Source: CAYRVX01 sp964427875
GTDB taxonomy: Bacteria; Planctomycetota; Phycisphaerae; SM23-33
Assembly (NCBI GenBank): GCA_964427875.1
Contig: CAYRVX010000007.1
Coordinates: forward strand, 1 to 64,000
Direction of reading: 5' to 3'
Length of the DNA stretch: 64,000 nucleotides
The notes under the pieces were generated by a model. It searched no databases and had not been told where the DNA came from. It saw only the letters and a program-made list of their open reading frames with translations. Below are positions 45,267 through 54,092 of this stretch, in pieces (the stretch's first letter is position 1; every line of letters begins with the position of its first letter). The position numbers and the translations under genes are program-made.

Positions 45267-46191
45267 AGCCGTCGGATGATCTGCGACCCGGCAGTGGTCT
45301 CAACAGCGCGGCGAGGCAGGCCGCAACGTAGAACGGGTAGGCCTTGAGGTTGGCGGGATTGTATCGGATGGCCTTGGCGAGGAACTCGCGGGCCTCGCTC
45401 GGGTCCGCCTCGGCCAGGAGCATCCTGCCGGCGGCGCAGTGCACGCGTGACAGCCGCGCGCGTGCCTTGCGACGGGCGAGAATGTCGCCGTGCTCGAGGT
45501 AGAACCGCTCGAGCATTCGGGCCTTGAGGCGCCGCCCGCGACTGCGGTTCGAGCGCGTCAGGCTCGACTGGCTCCATCGCCGCCGGGCAAGCGGCTCGTC
45601 GATCAGGCCGAACTCGAACTTCAGCGAGACGCGAAGCCAGAACTCGTGTCCCGAGCCGACGAGCATCTCCTCGTCCATTCCGCCGCATTCGTCCAGAACG
45701 CGCCTGTGGAACACGACGGCCGGATCGTGAACGAAAATGCTGTGGAAGATCTTCTCGGTCAGCCGGCCGGCATGGCACTTCTTGGAGTGCCCCTTTATGA
45801 CCTCGCCGGTGTCCAGGCGCGCGACGGCCATCGGGGTGTAGACGATGCTCAGGTCCGGGTGCTCGGCGAGGAAATCCATGCATCGCTGTAGTTTTTCCGG
45901 CAGCCAGATGTCGTCGGCGTCGAGCAGGGCGATCCATTCGCCGCGGGCGGCGAACATGCCGCGATTCTTGTTCGCGGGCGTTCCGGCGTGCTCGGCGCGG
46001 AGGGGACGGATCCTGGGCCAGGAGGCGGCAAGCTCCTCGATCGCCCGCCAGGTCTCGTCGGTCGAGCCGTCGTCCACGATGATGACCTCGTAGTCCTCGT
46101 ACGTCTGGCTGCGGACGGATTCCACGGCGTCGGGGAGATACCCGGCGCAGTTGTAGGCCGCGATCACCACGCTGACGGTCGGCGCAGACAC
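45265..46191 (-). CDS. Glycosyltransferase family 2
   Basis: 308 residues. A GT-A fold transferase using a nucleotide sugar: TVSVVIAAYNCAGYL at the start, IIVDDGSTDET near residue 39, and the metal-binding DADD near 91. A late Gly/Glu loop (GSGHEFWLR) holds the probable base. Residues about 255-300 form a TPR-like helical tail (AREFLAKAIRYNPANLKAY). The GTG at 46191 has AGGA about ten bases upstream. It stands apart from the other glycan genes, separated by repeat elements. The acceptor is unknown; it probably builds a surface polysaccharide or glycoprotein. Confidence 0.9.
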   Translation of the reverse strand: MSAPTVSVVIAAYNCAGYLPDAVESVRSQTYEDYEVIIVDDGSTDETWRAIEELAASWPRIRPLRAEHAGTPANKNRGMFAARGEWIALLDADDIWLPEKLQRCMDFLAEHPDLSIVYTPMAVARLDTGEVIKGHSKKCHAGRLTEKIFHSIFVHDPAVVFHRRVLDECGGMDEEMLVGSGHEFWLRVSLKFEFGLIDEPLARRRWSQSSLTRSNRSRGRRLKARMLERFYLEHGDILARRKARARLSRVHCAAGRMLLAEADPSEAREFLAKAIRYNPANLKAYPFYVAACLAALLRPLPGRRSSDG

Positions 46192-46222
46192 GAACGGGGC
46201 TTCCTTTCCGGGCGGGCATTAT

Positions 46223-46495
46223 TACTACTCAAAGTGACCGATTCTGCATGGCTGACAGCGTGTCCGTTGATTCGTTGAGTCGTTAATTCGTTAACTGGGA
46301 GGATTTTGTGTGCGGCGCGGTTCTCGTTGGCTTCCCTGTGGCCACGGTGGAAAAGCCGTGCGGCCTGCCGGCTTTCCTTCAACGTGGCCGCCGCGTAGCC
46401 AGGGCGGAGCTCTTGACAAATCAACGAGTTAACGACTCCACGAGTCAACGGCGCCTCCGACGGGGGCACAAGAACGGTCAGTTTGAGTTACTACA
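46223..46495. repeat. Palindromic element with octamer arms (CGTTRAYT family)
   Basis: The outer arms are TACTCAAAGTGACCG (about 46225) and CGGTCAGTTTGAGTTA (about 46476), inverted. Inside are tandem octamers CGTTGATT, CGTTGAGT, CGTTAATT and CGTTAACT (46265-46296), and, on the other side, AATCAACG, AGTTAACG, ACTCCACG and AGTCAACG (46419-46450). About 120 bp lie between. The element occupies the gap upstream of the GT2 gene. Confidence 0.85.
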
Positions 46496-46562
46496 GCGCC
46501 ACTTGGCCTTGAGTCCGTTCGGTTAGATACGTCAGCACAAGGAGTTCCGTCCGTCGAAGGCT

Positions 46563-46661
46563 CTCAGCTATCAGCCGTCAGCCACAGCCGGACGTGCGTT
46601 GCTTCTTCTGCTGAACCTGCCTGGCGGCAGGCAGGAGCTGATAGCTGAAAGCTGAAAGCTC
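46563..46661. repeat. Inverted heptamer-repeat element (TCAGCTA family)
   Basis: Left arm (46564-46589) repeats TCAGCTA, TCAGCCG and TCAGCCA. Right arm (46636-46661) repeats AGCTGAT, AGCTGAA and AGCTGAA. A small hairpin CCTGCC-TGGC-GGCAGG (46617-46632) lies between. The element is in the gap between two glycan genes, 100 bp after the octamer palindrome. Confidence 0.85.
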
Positions 46662-46782
46662 GCCGCTGGGCGCCGTTCCGGCGTAAGCGGCGCTGTAGTA
46701 TTATAGGCCGCTGCCCGAGGCGCCGCCAGGGGCGAGCACTCGGGCCGTCGGGCGCGGACGATCGCACGGACGGCGGGACCGC

Positions 46783-48402
46783 TCACGGGGCGCGCCCGGC
46801 CGCCGGGCGGGTGGCTCCCTCCGCCTTGGACCAGTCGTAGACCTTGTAGGACTTCCCCTGGTACAGGAGCGGCGCCCCGCCGGCCGAGAGCAGCTCGTCG
46901 AGCCTCCGGCGAAACGGCTCGGGCGCGCCGGACGCGTCGGTCACGACGGCCCGGATGTCCGCCTTGGCAAGGAGGTCGTCGTAGACCGCCTCGGCCTCGG
47001 CGGCGGTCTGCCGCCTGGTTCTGAGGAAACGGACCGTCCTGCACTCGCTGAGGAAGTGAAGGATCGATGCGCGGTCGCGCCGCGTGGCGATGGACGTGTG
47101 GGGGCCGAAGCGGTCGCGAAGCAGCGCCGCGACCGGCTGCAAGTCGGTGAAGCGCCCGTCCCGGATGACTTCGTAGTAGCGCCCCGTGTACGCGGCATAG
47201 GAGTAGTAGACGCCGTCTCGCAGGACCTTGGGCAGGTTGGTCGCAATCACACAGGAAAGCAGAACGGTCATCGCGACGAGAAAGGCCTTTGGCTTTGCGG
47301 GCTTCGCCGTCCGGCGGCGGACCAGCTCGACGAGACGGCACAGCCCGTGGATTATGAGGAAGAGAAACAGGGGGAACATCGCCATCATGTACCGCGCCCG
47401 GATGGAGTCGTGTCCGCCCAGGAGGCCGGAGGCCAGGACGAACAGGACGCACGTTGCCGACGCGAGCCGGTTCCCGTTCCCCCACAGGTGGACCATTCCC
47501 AGGACCGCCAGCAGGCAAAAGACCACGCCGACCGACGTGAGGGGATGAGCGGTGTACATCCTCGCCACCTCGGCGGGCAGCTCGCAGAGCTCGTTGGCGA
47601 GGGTCTGCAAGCCATTGGAGACGTTGGCCCCGACGATGCGCCCGGCGGCGTAGAGCGGCACCTTGTCGCTGGCCGCCCGCGCGAGCATGCAGAAGACCGC
47701 GGCCGTGGCGCCGACGGCGCCGAGGACGGCCCCGCCGCCCACGAGGCGTTTGAGCAGGCCCGACGGGCAGTTGCGATGAAGAACGATACCGACGGCGAAG
47801 GGCCCGATGATGAGCAGCCCGGGCGCGCGAACGGTGACGGCGGCGACGGCGAGCCCCACGGCCGCCAACAGCCAGCCGAAACCGCCGTGGAGAAACCGCA
47901 GAGAGACGTACGCGAGCGCCCAGAACAGCGCGGAGAACGTGGCGTCGGTCAGGATCAGGTGGGAGTAATGGAAGTACTTGTAGCAGGCCGCCGTGCCCAA
48001 GGCCACCGCGAGGGCCATGCGGCGGTCCGTCAGCCGGGCCAGCGCCGCGTAGGCCAGAAGCACGCTCAGGAGCCCGCTGAGGGTGGCGAAGAGGTTCGGC
48101 GCCAGGAACCCGTCGCCGAAGACGGCCCGCAGGGCGCCGAGGATCATCGGCATGCCGGGCGTGACGTCGTTGTTCACCTCCCCGTTGAACCGGTAGCCTT
48201 CGCCGCGGATCAGGCTGCGGCCGAGGCCCTGGTACAGGGCACTGTCGGGCGTCGGCCACCAACGGCCCGTCACGCCCACCAGGTAGATCGCCGCGACACT
48301 CAGCACGATGACGATCACGTGCCACCGTCTTGGCGGGAACTCCGCCAGGTAGCCCCGGGGGCCGAGGCGATCCTGTCCGGTTGTATCAGCCGATCCGGGC
48401 AA
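46783..48402 (-). CDS. ArnT/PMT-like membrane glycosyltransferase (GT-C fold)
   Basis: 539 residues, ten to twelve membrane segments in the first 400, then a soluble C-terminal domain (about 410-539). GT-C enzymes move sugars from polyprenyl-phosphate carriers to acceptors in the periplasm. The first periplasmic loop has TPDSALYQGLGRSLIRGEGY, whose Asp would be catalytic by analogy. It is close in sequence to the products at 56490 and 58219. The TTG at 48402 is chosen, with AAGGAA eight bases upstream; a TTG at 48456 is possible. It is the last gene of its cassette. Confidence 0.82.
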   Translation of the reverse strand: MPGSADTTGQDRLGPRGYLAEFPPRRWHVIVIVLSVAAIYLVGVTGRWWPTPDSALYQGLGRSLIRGEGYRFNGEVNNDVTPGMPMILGALRAVFGDGFLAPNLFATLSGLLSVLLAYAALARLTDRRMALAVALGTAACYKYFHYSHLILTDATFSALFWALAYVSLRFLHGGFGWLLAAVGLAVAAVTVRAPGLLIIGPFAVGIVLHRNCPSGLLKRLVGGGAVLGAVGATAAVFCMLARAASDKVPLYAAGRIVGANVSNGLQTLANELCELPAEVARMYTAHPLTSVGVVFCLLAVLGMVHLWGNGNRLASATCVLFVLASGLLGGHDSIRARYMMAMFPLFLFLIIHGLCRLVELVRRRTAKPAKPKAFLVAMTVLLSCVIATNLPKVLRDGVYYSYAAYTGRYYEVIRDGRFTDLQPVAALLRDRFGPHTSIATRRDRASILHFLSECRTVRFLRTRRQTAAEAEAVYDDLLAKADIRAVVTDASGAPEPFRRRLDELLSAGGAPLLYQGKSYKVYDWSKAEGATRPAAGRAP

Positions 48403-48596
48403 TGGCCGCTTCCTTCTGATGAAACAACAGCGGCAGTTTCGAGGCCCCGGCGACAAGGGACCCGCGCCCCGGCGTGCCTGGAAGCGGGACGCGATGGGAG
48501 TTTACATCATCCCACGGGCGATTGCACCCTCAGTGTTCCGTGTCACCGAATGCAATTGCCTGCCGAGGGTCGTCTCCCTGCGTGCGCCCGGGCCGC

Positions 48597-50429
48597 TCAG
48601 ATGCCGCCGCTCGGTACGCGCAGGAGGAAATCGCGGCTGACGGGCGGGTGGATGCGCTCGAGCCTCGCGCGAGGGCGGAGGCGATACAACGCCCAGTACC
48701 CGTCCGGCGGGCGCTTCCCGCCGCCGAGATGCCACGTCGGCCAGTCCTGCTTGTCGCAGAGGCAGACGAGCACGAAGGAGCCTTCCGGTGCGAGCCTGCG
48801 GACGCGCTCTGAGACGGCCTCGCTCCGGTCGGCGTACATCCGGGTAGTGCCCGTGAGCAACCTCCTGCCGGTCATCAGGTGCAGGTTGCGAAGCATGAAC
48901 GGGCGGTCGACGATCAGCGGCCGCTCGGGCCTGTCGTGCTCTCGAACGTACGCTGCGGCGTCAACCGCCGCGGCGTAGGCGCCGCCGCGGACGACTTCGT
49001 AGAAACGCCCCCCCCGAGGGTGACGGAAGTAGACTTCCAGCGCGTACGGCGGCAGGTTTCCCGCCGCGATCAGCGCCGCGGCTGCGGGAATGGCATGCCT
49101 GCCCACGAGGGCGGCAAGCGGCCGGGCCCTTGCCGCCGCCGGCAGCCACCGCCACGCCGTCCGAAGGCCGACGAGCCCGGCCAGAACCAGCAGCGGCAGG
49201 ATCGGGTTGAGGTAGCGCGGGGGCACCTCCACGCCCCAGTGCAGGAGGATCGGCACCATGTAGGCCAGCGGCCAGACCAGCCCGTGCCATCCGAGCCGCA
49301 GCAGCCGCCCGATGCCGATCAGCACGATCGCCAGGGGGAAAAGACAGACGACGTGCGCTGCGATTCTAATCGGCGGCGAATGGGAGACGAAGCCGACGCG
49401 CGCGGCGCCGATGAGTGCCGTGCCCAGCCATTCCGTGAGAAACGCCAGGGCCCTGGCGGCGACCTCGTGAGGTGCGGTCCCGAGGCTCTTGTGGAGTACG
49501 GGGGCGACCCGCTGCACGTAAACCGCCGAGGCGAGCCGGTCCGGGGCGGCGGGGCGCGTGTCGGCGGGCGCACGGAAGTCAGGGTCCGGGTGGAGACGCC
49601 GCCGCGACAGGTACAGCCGCGCCGTGCCCGCGATGACGGCGGCCGCCGCAACGCACACGACGAGGCGGCGCCGAACGTCCGCCAGGTGCTTCGCGCCGAA
49701 CCAGAAGGCCGCCACGAAACAGGGCGCCAGAAGGGCCGCCGCGGTGCGGGTTCCGAAGGCCAGCGCGTAGCAGGTGAGTCCCGTGACGAGCCACCGGATG
49801 CGGATTCGCCCGCGGGCGACGGACCGTTCCAGACCGATGAGGAACAGCCAGAAGAGGCACAGGAACAACGGCTCGGTCATGAGCACGGTGGCGTTCTGGT
49901 AATACCAATAGGTCGTTCCGGCAACCGCGACGGCCAGCAGCACCGCCCGCTGCGGCAGCCACCTCCGCAGGGCCAGGTAGGCCAGCAGCAGCGACAGCCA
50001 GGTCAACGCGACACTGCTGACGTGCAGCCAGGCGAACGTGCGGGAGATCTTCATCATGCCGGCCAGCAGCAGCGGGTAGGCCGGCGGCGCCTGCCAGTGG
50101 GGCGCCCCCAGAAACGTGTAGCCGCGCCCCTCGCAGAGATTGCGGGCCAGGGACAGGTACAGCGCGCTGTCCGCAAGGGGGCGCCACCAGCGGCTCCAGA
50201 GCAGGGCATACGACACCGCAAGCGCCGCGAAGACCAGCAGCACGGTGCGCCGGGAGACCGGCTTGTCGGAGAATATCCCGTCGCTAACGGGCAGGCGGGG
50301 GGCGGCGAACGCCTCCGGAGGCCCGATCGCCAGGATGCGGCGCCACCGGGAGAGCCGCCGCCCCTGCCCGGACAGCGACGGGCGGCGATCGGGGGCTTCG
50401 CTGTCGTTCTGTGGATGCGAGGCGTTCAT
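48597..50429 (-). CDS. ArnT/PMT-like membrane glycosyltransferase (GT-C fold, divergent)
   Basis: 610 residues. About eleven membrane segments follow a polar N terminus of 65 residues. The first periplasmic loop, PLADSALYLSLARNLCEGRGY, aligns with the other three members of this family here and carries an Asp in the catalytic position. The rest is less similar than the other three are to each other, so it is an older branch. A soluble C terminus has a substrate-like LIVDRPFMLRNLHLMTGR region. ATG 50429 overlaps the stop of the pyruvyl transferase gene (ATGA). It probably adds a lipid-linked sugar to a periplasmic acceptor. Confidence 0.82.
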   Translation of the reverse strand: MNASHPQNDSEAPDRRPSLSGQGRRLSRWRRILAIGPPEAFAAPRLPVSDGIFSDKPVSRRTVLLVFAALAVSYALLWSRWWRPLADSALYLSLARNLCEGRGYTFLGAPHWQAPPAYPLLLAGMMKISRTFAWLHVSSVALTWLSLLLAYLALRRWLPQRAVLLAVAVAGTTYWYYQNATVLMTEPLFLCLFWLFLIGLERSVARGRIRIRWLVTGLTCYALAFGTRTAAALLAPCFVAAFWFGAKHLADVRRRLVVCVAAAAVIAGTARLYLSRRRLHPDPDFRAPADTRPAAPDRLASAVYVQRVAPVLHKSLGTAPHEVAARALAFLTEWLGTALIGAARVGFVSHSPPIRIAAHVVCLFPLAIVLIGIGRLLRLGWHGLVWPLAYMVPILLHWGVEVPPRYLNPILPLLVLAGLVGLRTAWRWLPAAARARPLAALVGRHAIPAAAALIAAGNLPPYALEVYFRHPRGGRFYEVVRGGAYAAAVDAAAYVREHDRPERPLIVDRPFMLRNLHLMTGRRLLTGTTRMYADRSEAVSERVRRLAPEGSFVLVCLCDKQDWPTWHLGGGKRPPDGYWALYRLRPRARLERIHPPVSRDFLLRVPSGGI

Positions 50430-51718
50430 ACACTCTCAAAACGCTTCCATCGCGCGCCGGCCCCAGGTCCTAATCGGCGCCCGGGGCGCCGAACGCGGCC
50501 CGCCACGAAGTCGCGCAGGAGATACCTTGCCTGAAGCACCAGCCGGCGGAGACGGTCGCGCTGGCGGCGTGAAAAGGCCGCCAACTCCTCTCGGCGCTGC
50601 CACGCGCGGTCGAACAGGCCGATGAGCTGCGCCGCGGTGGCCTGCTCCGCCGAGAGGCTCCACGCCTCGTAGCCCAGCCGCCCGGTGAGGCTTTCGCCCT
50701 TCATCGTGTAGTTCATCGCGACGAAAGGCCTGCCGGTCGCCAGCGAAAGCACCAGGGAATGGTACCGCACTCCGACGACCATATCGAGCGAGCGGTAGAC
50801 CCTCAGCAGCTCATCGGCCGCCAGGCCCGTCTTGAGCACCCTTGCCCGCTGACGGCTGCGCATTCGTCCCATGATCTCCCGGCAGATCAAGTCGTCCCGC
50901 TGCCCGCGGACACGGGACATCGGGATCAACAGGACCCCGAGGCCGTGCTTCTCGTTGACGTGATCGGCCCAGCGGGCCATCGACTCCTCCCACCGCCGCT
51001 GCCTGTCGTAAGCGGGCGCGGACCTGGCCAGGGCGACCTTGACCGTCATGGGCAGGAAGCCGGCCGTTCGCAGGAACAGCCGCCGCGGCGCGAAGGCCAC
51101 CCACCCGGCTGCCTCGGGCAGCGGGCCGCCGCCCTCGAGGGATTGCTCCCAGTTGGGCGGCTGGTCGTCCGGCTGGAGGGACACAGCCGGGTCGGCCACG
51201 ACGGCCACCCGCTCGGGGTCGATCCCGAGCTGACCGAGCAGTTCTCCGGCCGGGGCGTCGCGCACGGTGTACCGATCGACGAGCGCGCCGAGGTTTCGGA
51301 CGAGCACCCGGGTGACGTATCGGCTGATCGGGCCGGCGCCCACCGCGAAGGCGAAGACGGGCTTGCCGAGGGACCGCATCAGCAGCACCTTCATCATGTG
51401 GTATGGCGTGTAGAGGACGCTGGAGGCGTCCTGGATGATCGTGCCGCCCGCCCAGACCGCCACGTCGCAGCGGGCGATCTCGCGGAGGACGCCCGGCAGG
51501 TTCCGCAGGATTCCGCCGGCGGTGGTTCCAGCGGGCACGGCCCGAACGCCGAACTGCGCTGCGGTCCTCGCCGGCGTGTCCGACAGCGTTACGATGACCG
51601 CGTCGGGAAACTCCTCTCGGATCATCGAGACGGTCGCGCAGAAGATGAGCGCGTCGCCGGAGTTGCCGAAGGTCGGATCGCAGGTGGCCACGAGGATGCG
51701 CGGCGGCGCGTCGCTCAT
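50426..51718 (-). CDS. Polysaccharide pyruvyl transferase family protein
   Basis: 430 residues. Fits the CsaB/WcaK-type family (PF04230): GNSGDALIF near residue 17, AVWAGGTIIQD near 90, FAFAVGAGPISR near 125, YTVRDAPAGELLGQLG near 150, VVADPAVSL near 175, and VGVRYHSLVLSLATGRPFVAMNYTMK near 315. Such enzymes attach ketal-linked pyruvate from PEP to sugars, though some members do other chemistry. ATG 51718 overlaps the stop of the epimerase gene (ATGA). No secretion signal. It gives this cassette a negatively charged decoration (inference). Confidence 0.88.
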   Translation of the reverse strand: MSDAPPRILVATCDPTFGNSGDALIFCATVSMIREEFPDAVIVTLSDTPARTAAQFGVRAVPAGTTAGGILRNLPGVLREIARCDVAVWAGGTIIQDASSVLYTPYHMMKVLLMRSLGKPVFAFAVGAGPISRYVTRVLVRNLGALVDRYTVRDAPAGELLGQLGIDPERVAVVADPAVSLQPDDQPPNWEQSLEGGGPLPEAAGWVAFAPRRLFLRTAGFLPMTVKVALARSAPAYDRQRRWEESMARWADHVNEKHGLGVLLIPMSRVRGQRDDLICREIMGRMRSRQRARVLKTGLAADELLRVYRSLDMVVGVRYHSLVLSLATGRPFVAMNYTMKGESLTGRLGYEAWSLSAEQATAAQLIGLFDRAWQRREELAAFSRRQRDRLRRLVLQARYLLRDFVAGRVRRPGRRLGPGAGARWKRFESV

Positions 51719-52716
51719 CGCTCCAGCGCCCCCGACCGCGCCGCCCACCGGATCGTCTCTCGAACGCCCCGGGCCAGGTCCGTGCCGGGCTCGTAGCCCA
51801 GCTCCGTTTGCGCCTTGCGGATGGAGAACCTCCGATCGGCCAGAATGGAGCGAACGTTCTGCCGGGTCATCGGCGGGCGCGTTTTGAGGACCCTGGAGGC
51901 CACTTCGCATCCCCACGCGGCGGCCAGCATGAGCCACGTCGGGAGCCTCGGCCCGGGCCGCTTTACGCCCAGGTTCTCGGCGATCAGCGCGAGCATCCGA
52001 TCAAACGGGAACGGCTCGCTTCCCGTCAGGATGTACACTTCGCCGTCCCGTCCCCGCCTCGCCGCCAGGACGATGCCTTCGACCAGGTCGGCTACGTACA
52101 CGCCGGGCGTGTACTTCGTGCCCCGGCCGAACACGGGAAACCGCTGCCGGGCCACCAGGCGCGCGATCTTCATGAACTCCGTGCTCTCGCCGCCCGGCCC
52201 GAAGACCATGCTCGGCCGCACGAGAACGGCGGGGAATCGCCTTTCTCGCCACTGGCGCAGGACCACCTGTTCGCTTTCCAGCTTGCTTCGCTGGTACGGG
52301 GTCCTCGGCCGGGGCGGCGTGGATTCGTCGGCCGTCTCGCCGTCGATCAGCCCCATCGCCGCGGTGCTGCTGACGTGCAGGAACTTCTCGACCGGGCCCC
52401 GCAGGCATTCGGCCAGGAGGCTCGCGGTGCCCTGCACGTTGACGGCGCGGAAGAGGCGGCGGGCGTTTTCGGTGATTGCCGAGACGTGACCCATCGCGGC
52501 GAGGTGGTAGACGACCGACACGTCCGTTGCGGCGCCCACAAGCGTCCGGGGATCGGTGACGTCACCGTAGTGCAGTTCCACGCGGTCCACCGGCAGGCGG
52601 TCGAGCTTGCTGGACCTTCGCACGAGGCACCGCACCGTCCTGCCGTCGGCAAGCAGCCGTCTGACGAGGTGGCGCCCGATGAATCCCGTCGCGCCTGTCA
52701 CGAGCACGTCGGTCAC
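51715..52716 (-). CDS. NAD-dependent epimerase/dehydratase (extended SDR)
   Basis: 333 residues. The NAD-binding motif TGATGFIG lies at residues 7-14 and the catalytic Tyr141-Lys145 pair in YQRSK. Further family marks are LHYGDVTD, VYHLAAMGHV and a Ser in HVSSTAAMG. Extended SDRs oxidise, epimerise or dehydrate nucleotide sugars, or reduce related alcohols. The GTG at 52716 is preferred: GGGAG lies eight bases upstream, and the Rossmann strand starts at once. A minus-strand promoter lies about 100 bp upstream. It overlaps the pyruvyl transferase gene. Confidence 0.88.
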   Translation of the reverse strand: MTDVLVTGATGFIGRHLVRRLLADGRTVRCLVRRSSKLDRLPVDRVELHYGDVTDPRTLVGAATDVSVVYHLAAMGHVSAITENARRLFRAVNVQGTASLLAECLRGPVEKFLHVSSTAAMGLIDGETADESTPPRPRTPYQRSKLESEQVVLRQWRERRFPAVLVRPSMVFGPGGESTEFMKIARLVARQRFPVFGRGTKYTPGVYVADLVEGIVLAARRGRDGEVYILTGSEPFPFDRMLALIAENLGVKRPGPRLPTWLMLAAAWGCEVASRVLKTRPPMTRQNVRSILADRRFSIRKAQTELGYEPGTDLARGVRETIRWAARSGALER

Positions 52717-52817
52717 AGCCTCAACTCCCACGCCGAGCCGCATCAGCGAAAGCCCAAGCCGCCTCCTGGAGACCTTCCATGGGTCACGGAGAGCCGTGCG
52801 CCCTCATGGAGGCGCGC

Positions 52818-52846
52818 ATCTTAGCACAGGGCATGATGGGCGACAA
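52818..52846 (-). promoter_or_regulatory. Promoter for the epimerase-pyruvyl transferase operon
   Basis: On the minus strand TTGTCG (52841-52846) and TAAGAT (52818-52823) are 17 bp apart. The start would be near 52810, about 95 nt before the GTG of the epimerase gene. Confidence 0.5.
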
Positions 52847-52871
52847 CGGAAAGGCGGTCCCCGGCCGGGCC

Positions 52872-54077
52872 TCACGGCGATTCGGCCGGCTCTTCGGCTG
52901 GGCGAGGGGGCGCGTCGGCGGGCGCGGGCGGCGCTTTCGGCACGAACAGAACGTTCCTGACGACCTTCAGCAAGCTGGGCACGTGCAGAAGCATGTCGCT
53001 GTAGCGCTGGTTGGCGAGTGGGCAGGCGCATTCGTTTCGCTTCACGAACCTGCGGACCTCCGCGGCCCGCCGGCTGTGCCAAAGGGCCCGGAAGTCGCAA
53101 TCGAAGTCTCGCAGGTTGCCCATGGACCGGCTGTCCGCCAGGACACAGCACGGCCAGACGTCGCCGTAGGCGCTGACGTGGGCGTTGGCGAAGCCCGCAT
53201 AGCAGGGAAGGACGCGCTTGGCGGTCTTGAGGTGGTCTATGGCGATCTCGTAGTAAACCCACCGCGCGGCGTTTGTGGCTCGCTGGAAGAACTTGCCGTA
53301 GCGCATTTCCCTGGCGAGCTCTCCCTGAAACAGGGCGACGGCCTTTTCGTAGTCGGCCGCGTCCGGCGTGATGTCGCTCTCGAGGTTGAGCATCTCCAGG
53401 CGCTGCTCGGCGATCTCGTTGCGGTAGCTGTCCACCCCGAGCTTCGCGCCGTACCTGGCGATCTCGTGGATGTTCCGGACGTTCATCTTGCTGATGATCG
53501 TGCCGATCTCGACGCTCAGGAACGGGGCGTCGGCCTTCATCTCCTTGAGGCCGGCGAGCACCTCCAGCAGCCGCTCGAAATTGCCTTCAACGCCGCGAAT
53601 CTCGTCGTGCTGGGAGCCTATGCCGTCGTACGACGGCTTGATCGTGAGGTGGACGTCCCGGCCGGTCCTCCTGACCGCTTCGATCACCTCCCGCGATCCG
53701 TCAAGCGTGCGCTGTACGTTGACGCAGTTCGTCGGGATGTGCACCACCCCGGGTCGGCAGCAGCGCACGGCGCATTCCACGATCTCCGCGAGGTCTCGCC
53801 GAAGAAACGGCTCGCCGCCGCTGAGGTTGAAGATCCAGATGCCGCCGAGGCTGCGCAGGAACTTCCGGACCTCTCCGAGCGTCAGTTCCTCCTTGTACTT
53901 GTCCCTGTCGGTTCGATAGATCTGCCAGATCCTGCACGTGCGGCATCGCGAGTTGCACAGGTTGGTGACGGAGTAGGTCAGATTGAGGGGCCCGGCCGGC
54001 CTGATGAGCCCGAGGTGCGCGAGGCGGAAATTGAGGCATTTCGCCAGCAGTTTCAGGAGAAACAGGAGCTTCCTCAT
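52872..54077 (-). CDS. Radical SAM protein with C-terminal Cys cluster (SPASM-like)
   Basis: 401 residues. The radical SAM motif is CNSRCRTC with Cys41, Cys45 and Cys48, holding a 4Fe-4S cluster that cleaves S-adenosylmethionine. NLSGGEPFLRRDL is the SAM-binding turn. A later set of cysteines (CYAGF, GDVWPCC, then CACPLAN) forms a SPASM-like auxiliary cluster region. The N-terminal helix is hydrophobic. Substrate unknown; its place between a GT4 gene and an epimerase gene suggests a modification of the glycan or its lipid carrier. The ribosome site is weak, and the gene starts 15 bp after GT4. Confidence 0.9.
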   Translation of the reverse strand: MRKLLFLLKLLAKCLNFRLAHLGLIRPAGPLNLTYSVTNLCNSRCRTCRIWQIYRTDRDKYKEELTLGEVRKFLRSLGGIWIFNLSGGEPFLRRDLAEIVECAVRCCRPGVVHIPTNCVNVQRTLDGSREVIEAVRRTGRDVHLTIKPSYDGIGSQHDEIRGVEGNFERLLEVLAGLKEMKADAPFLSVEIGTIISKMNVRNIHEIARYGAKLGVDSYRNEIAEQRLEMLNLESDITPDAADYEKAVALFQGELAREMRYGKFFQRATNAARWVYYEIAIDHLKTAKRVLPCYAGFANAHVSAYGDVWPCCVLADSRSMGNLRDFDCDFRALWHSRRAAEVRRFVKRNECACPLANQRYSDMLLHVPSLLKVVRNVLFVPKAPPAPADAPPRPAEEPAESP

Positions 54078-54092
54078 GCCGCGGTTCTTCTC

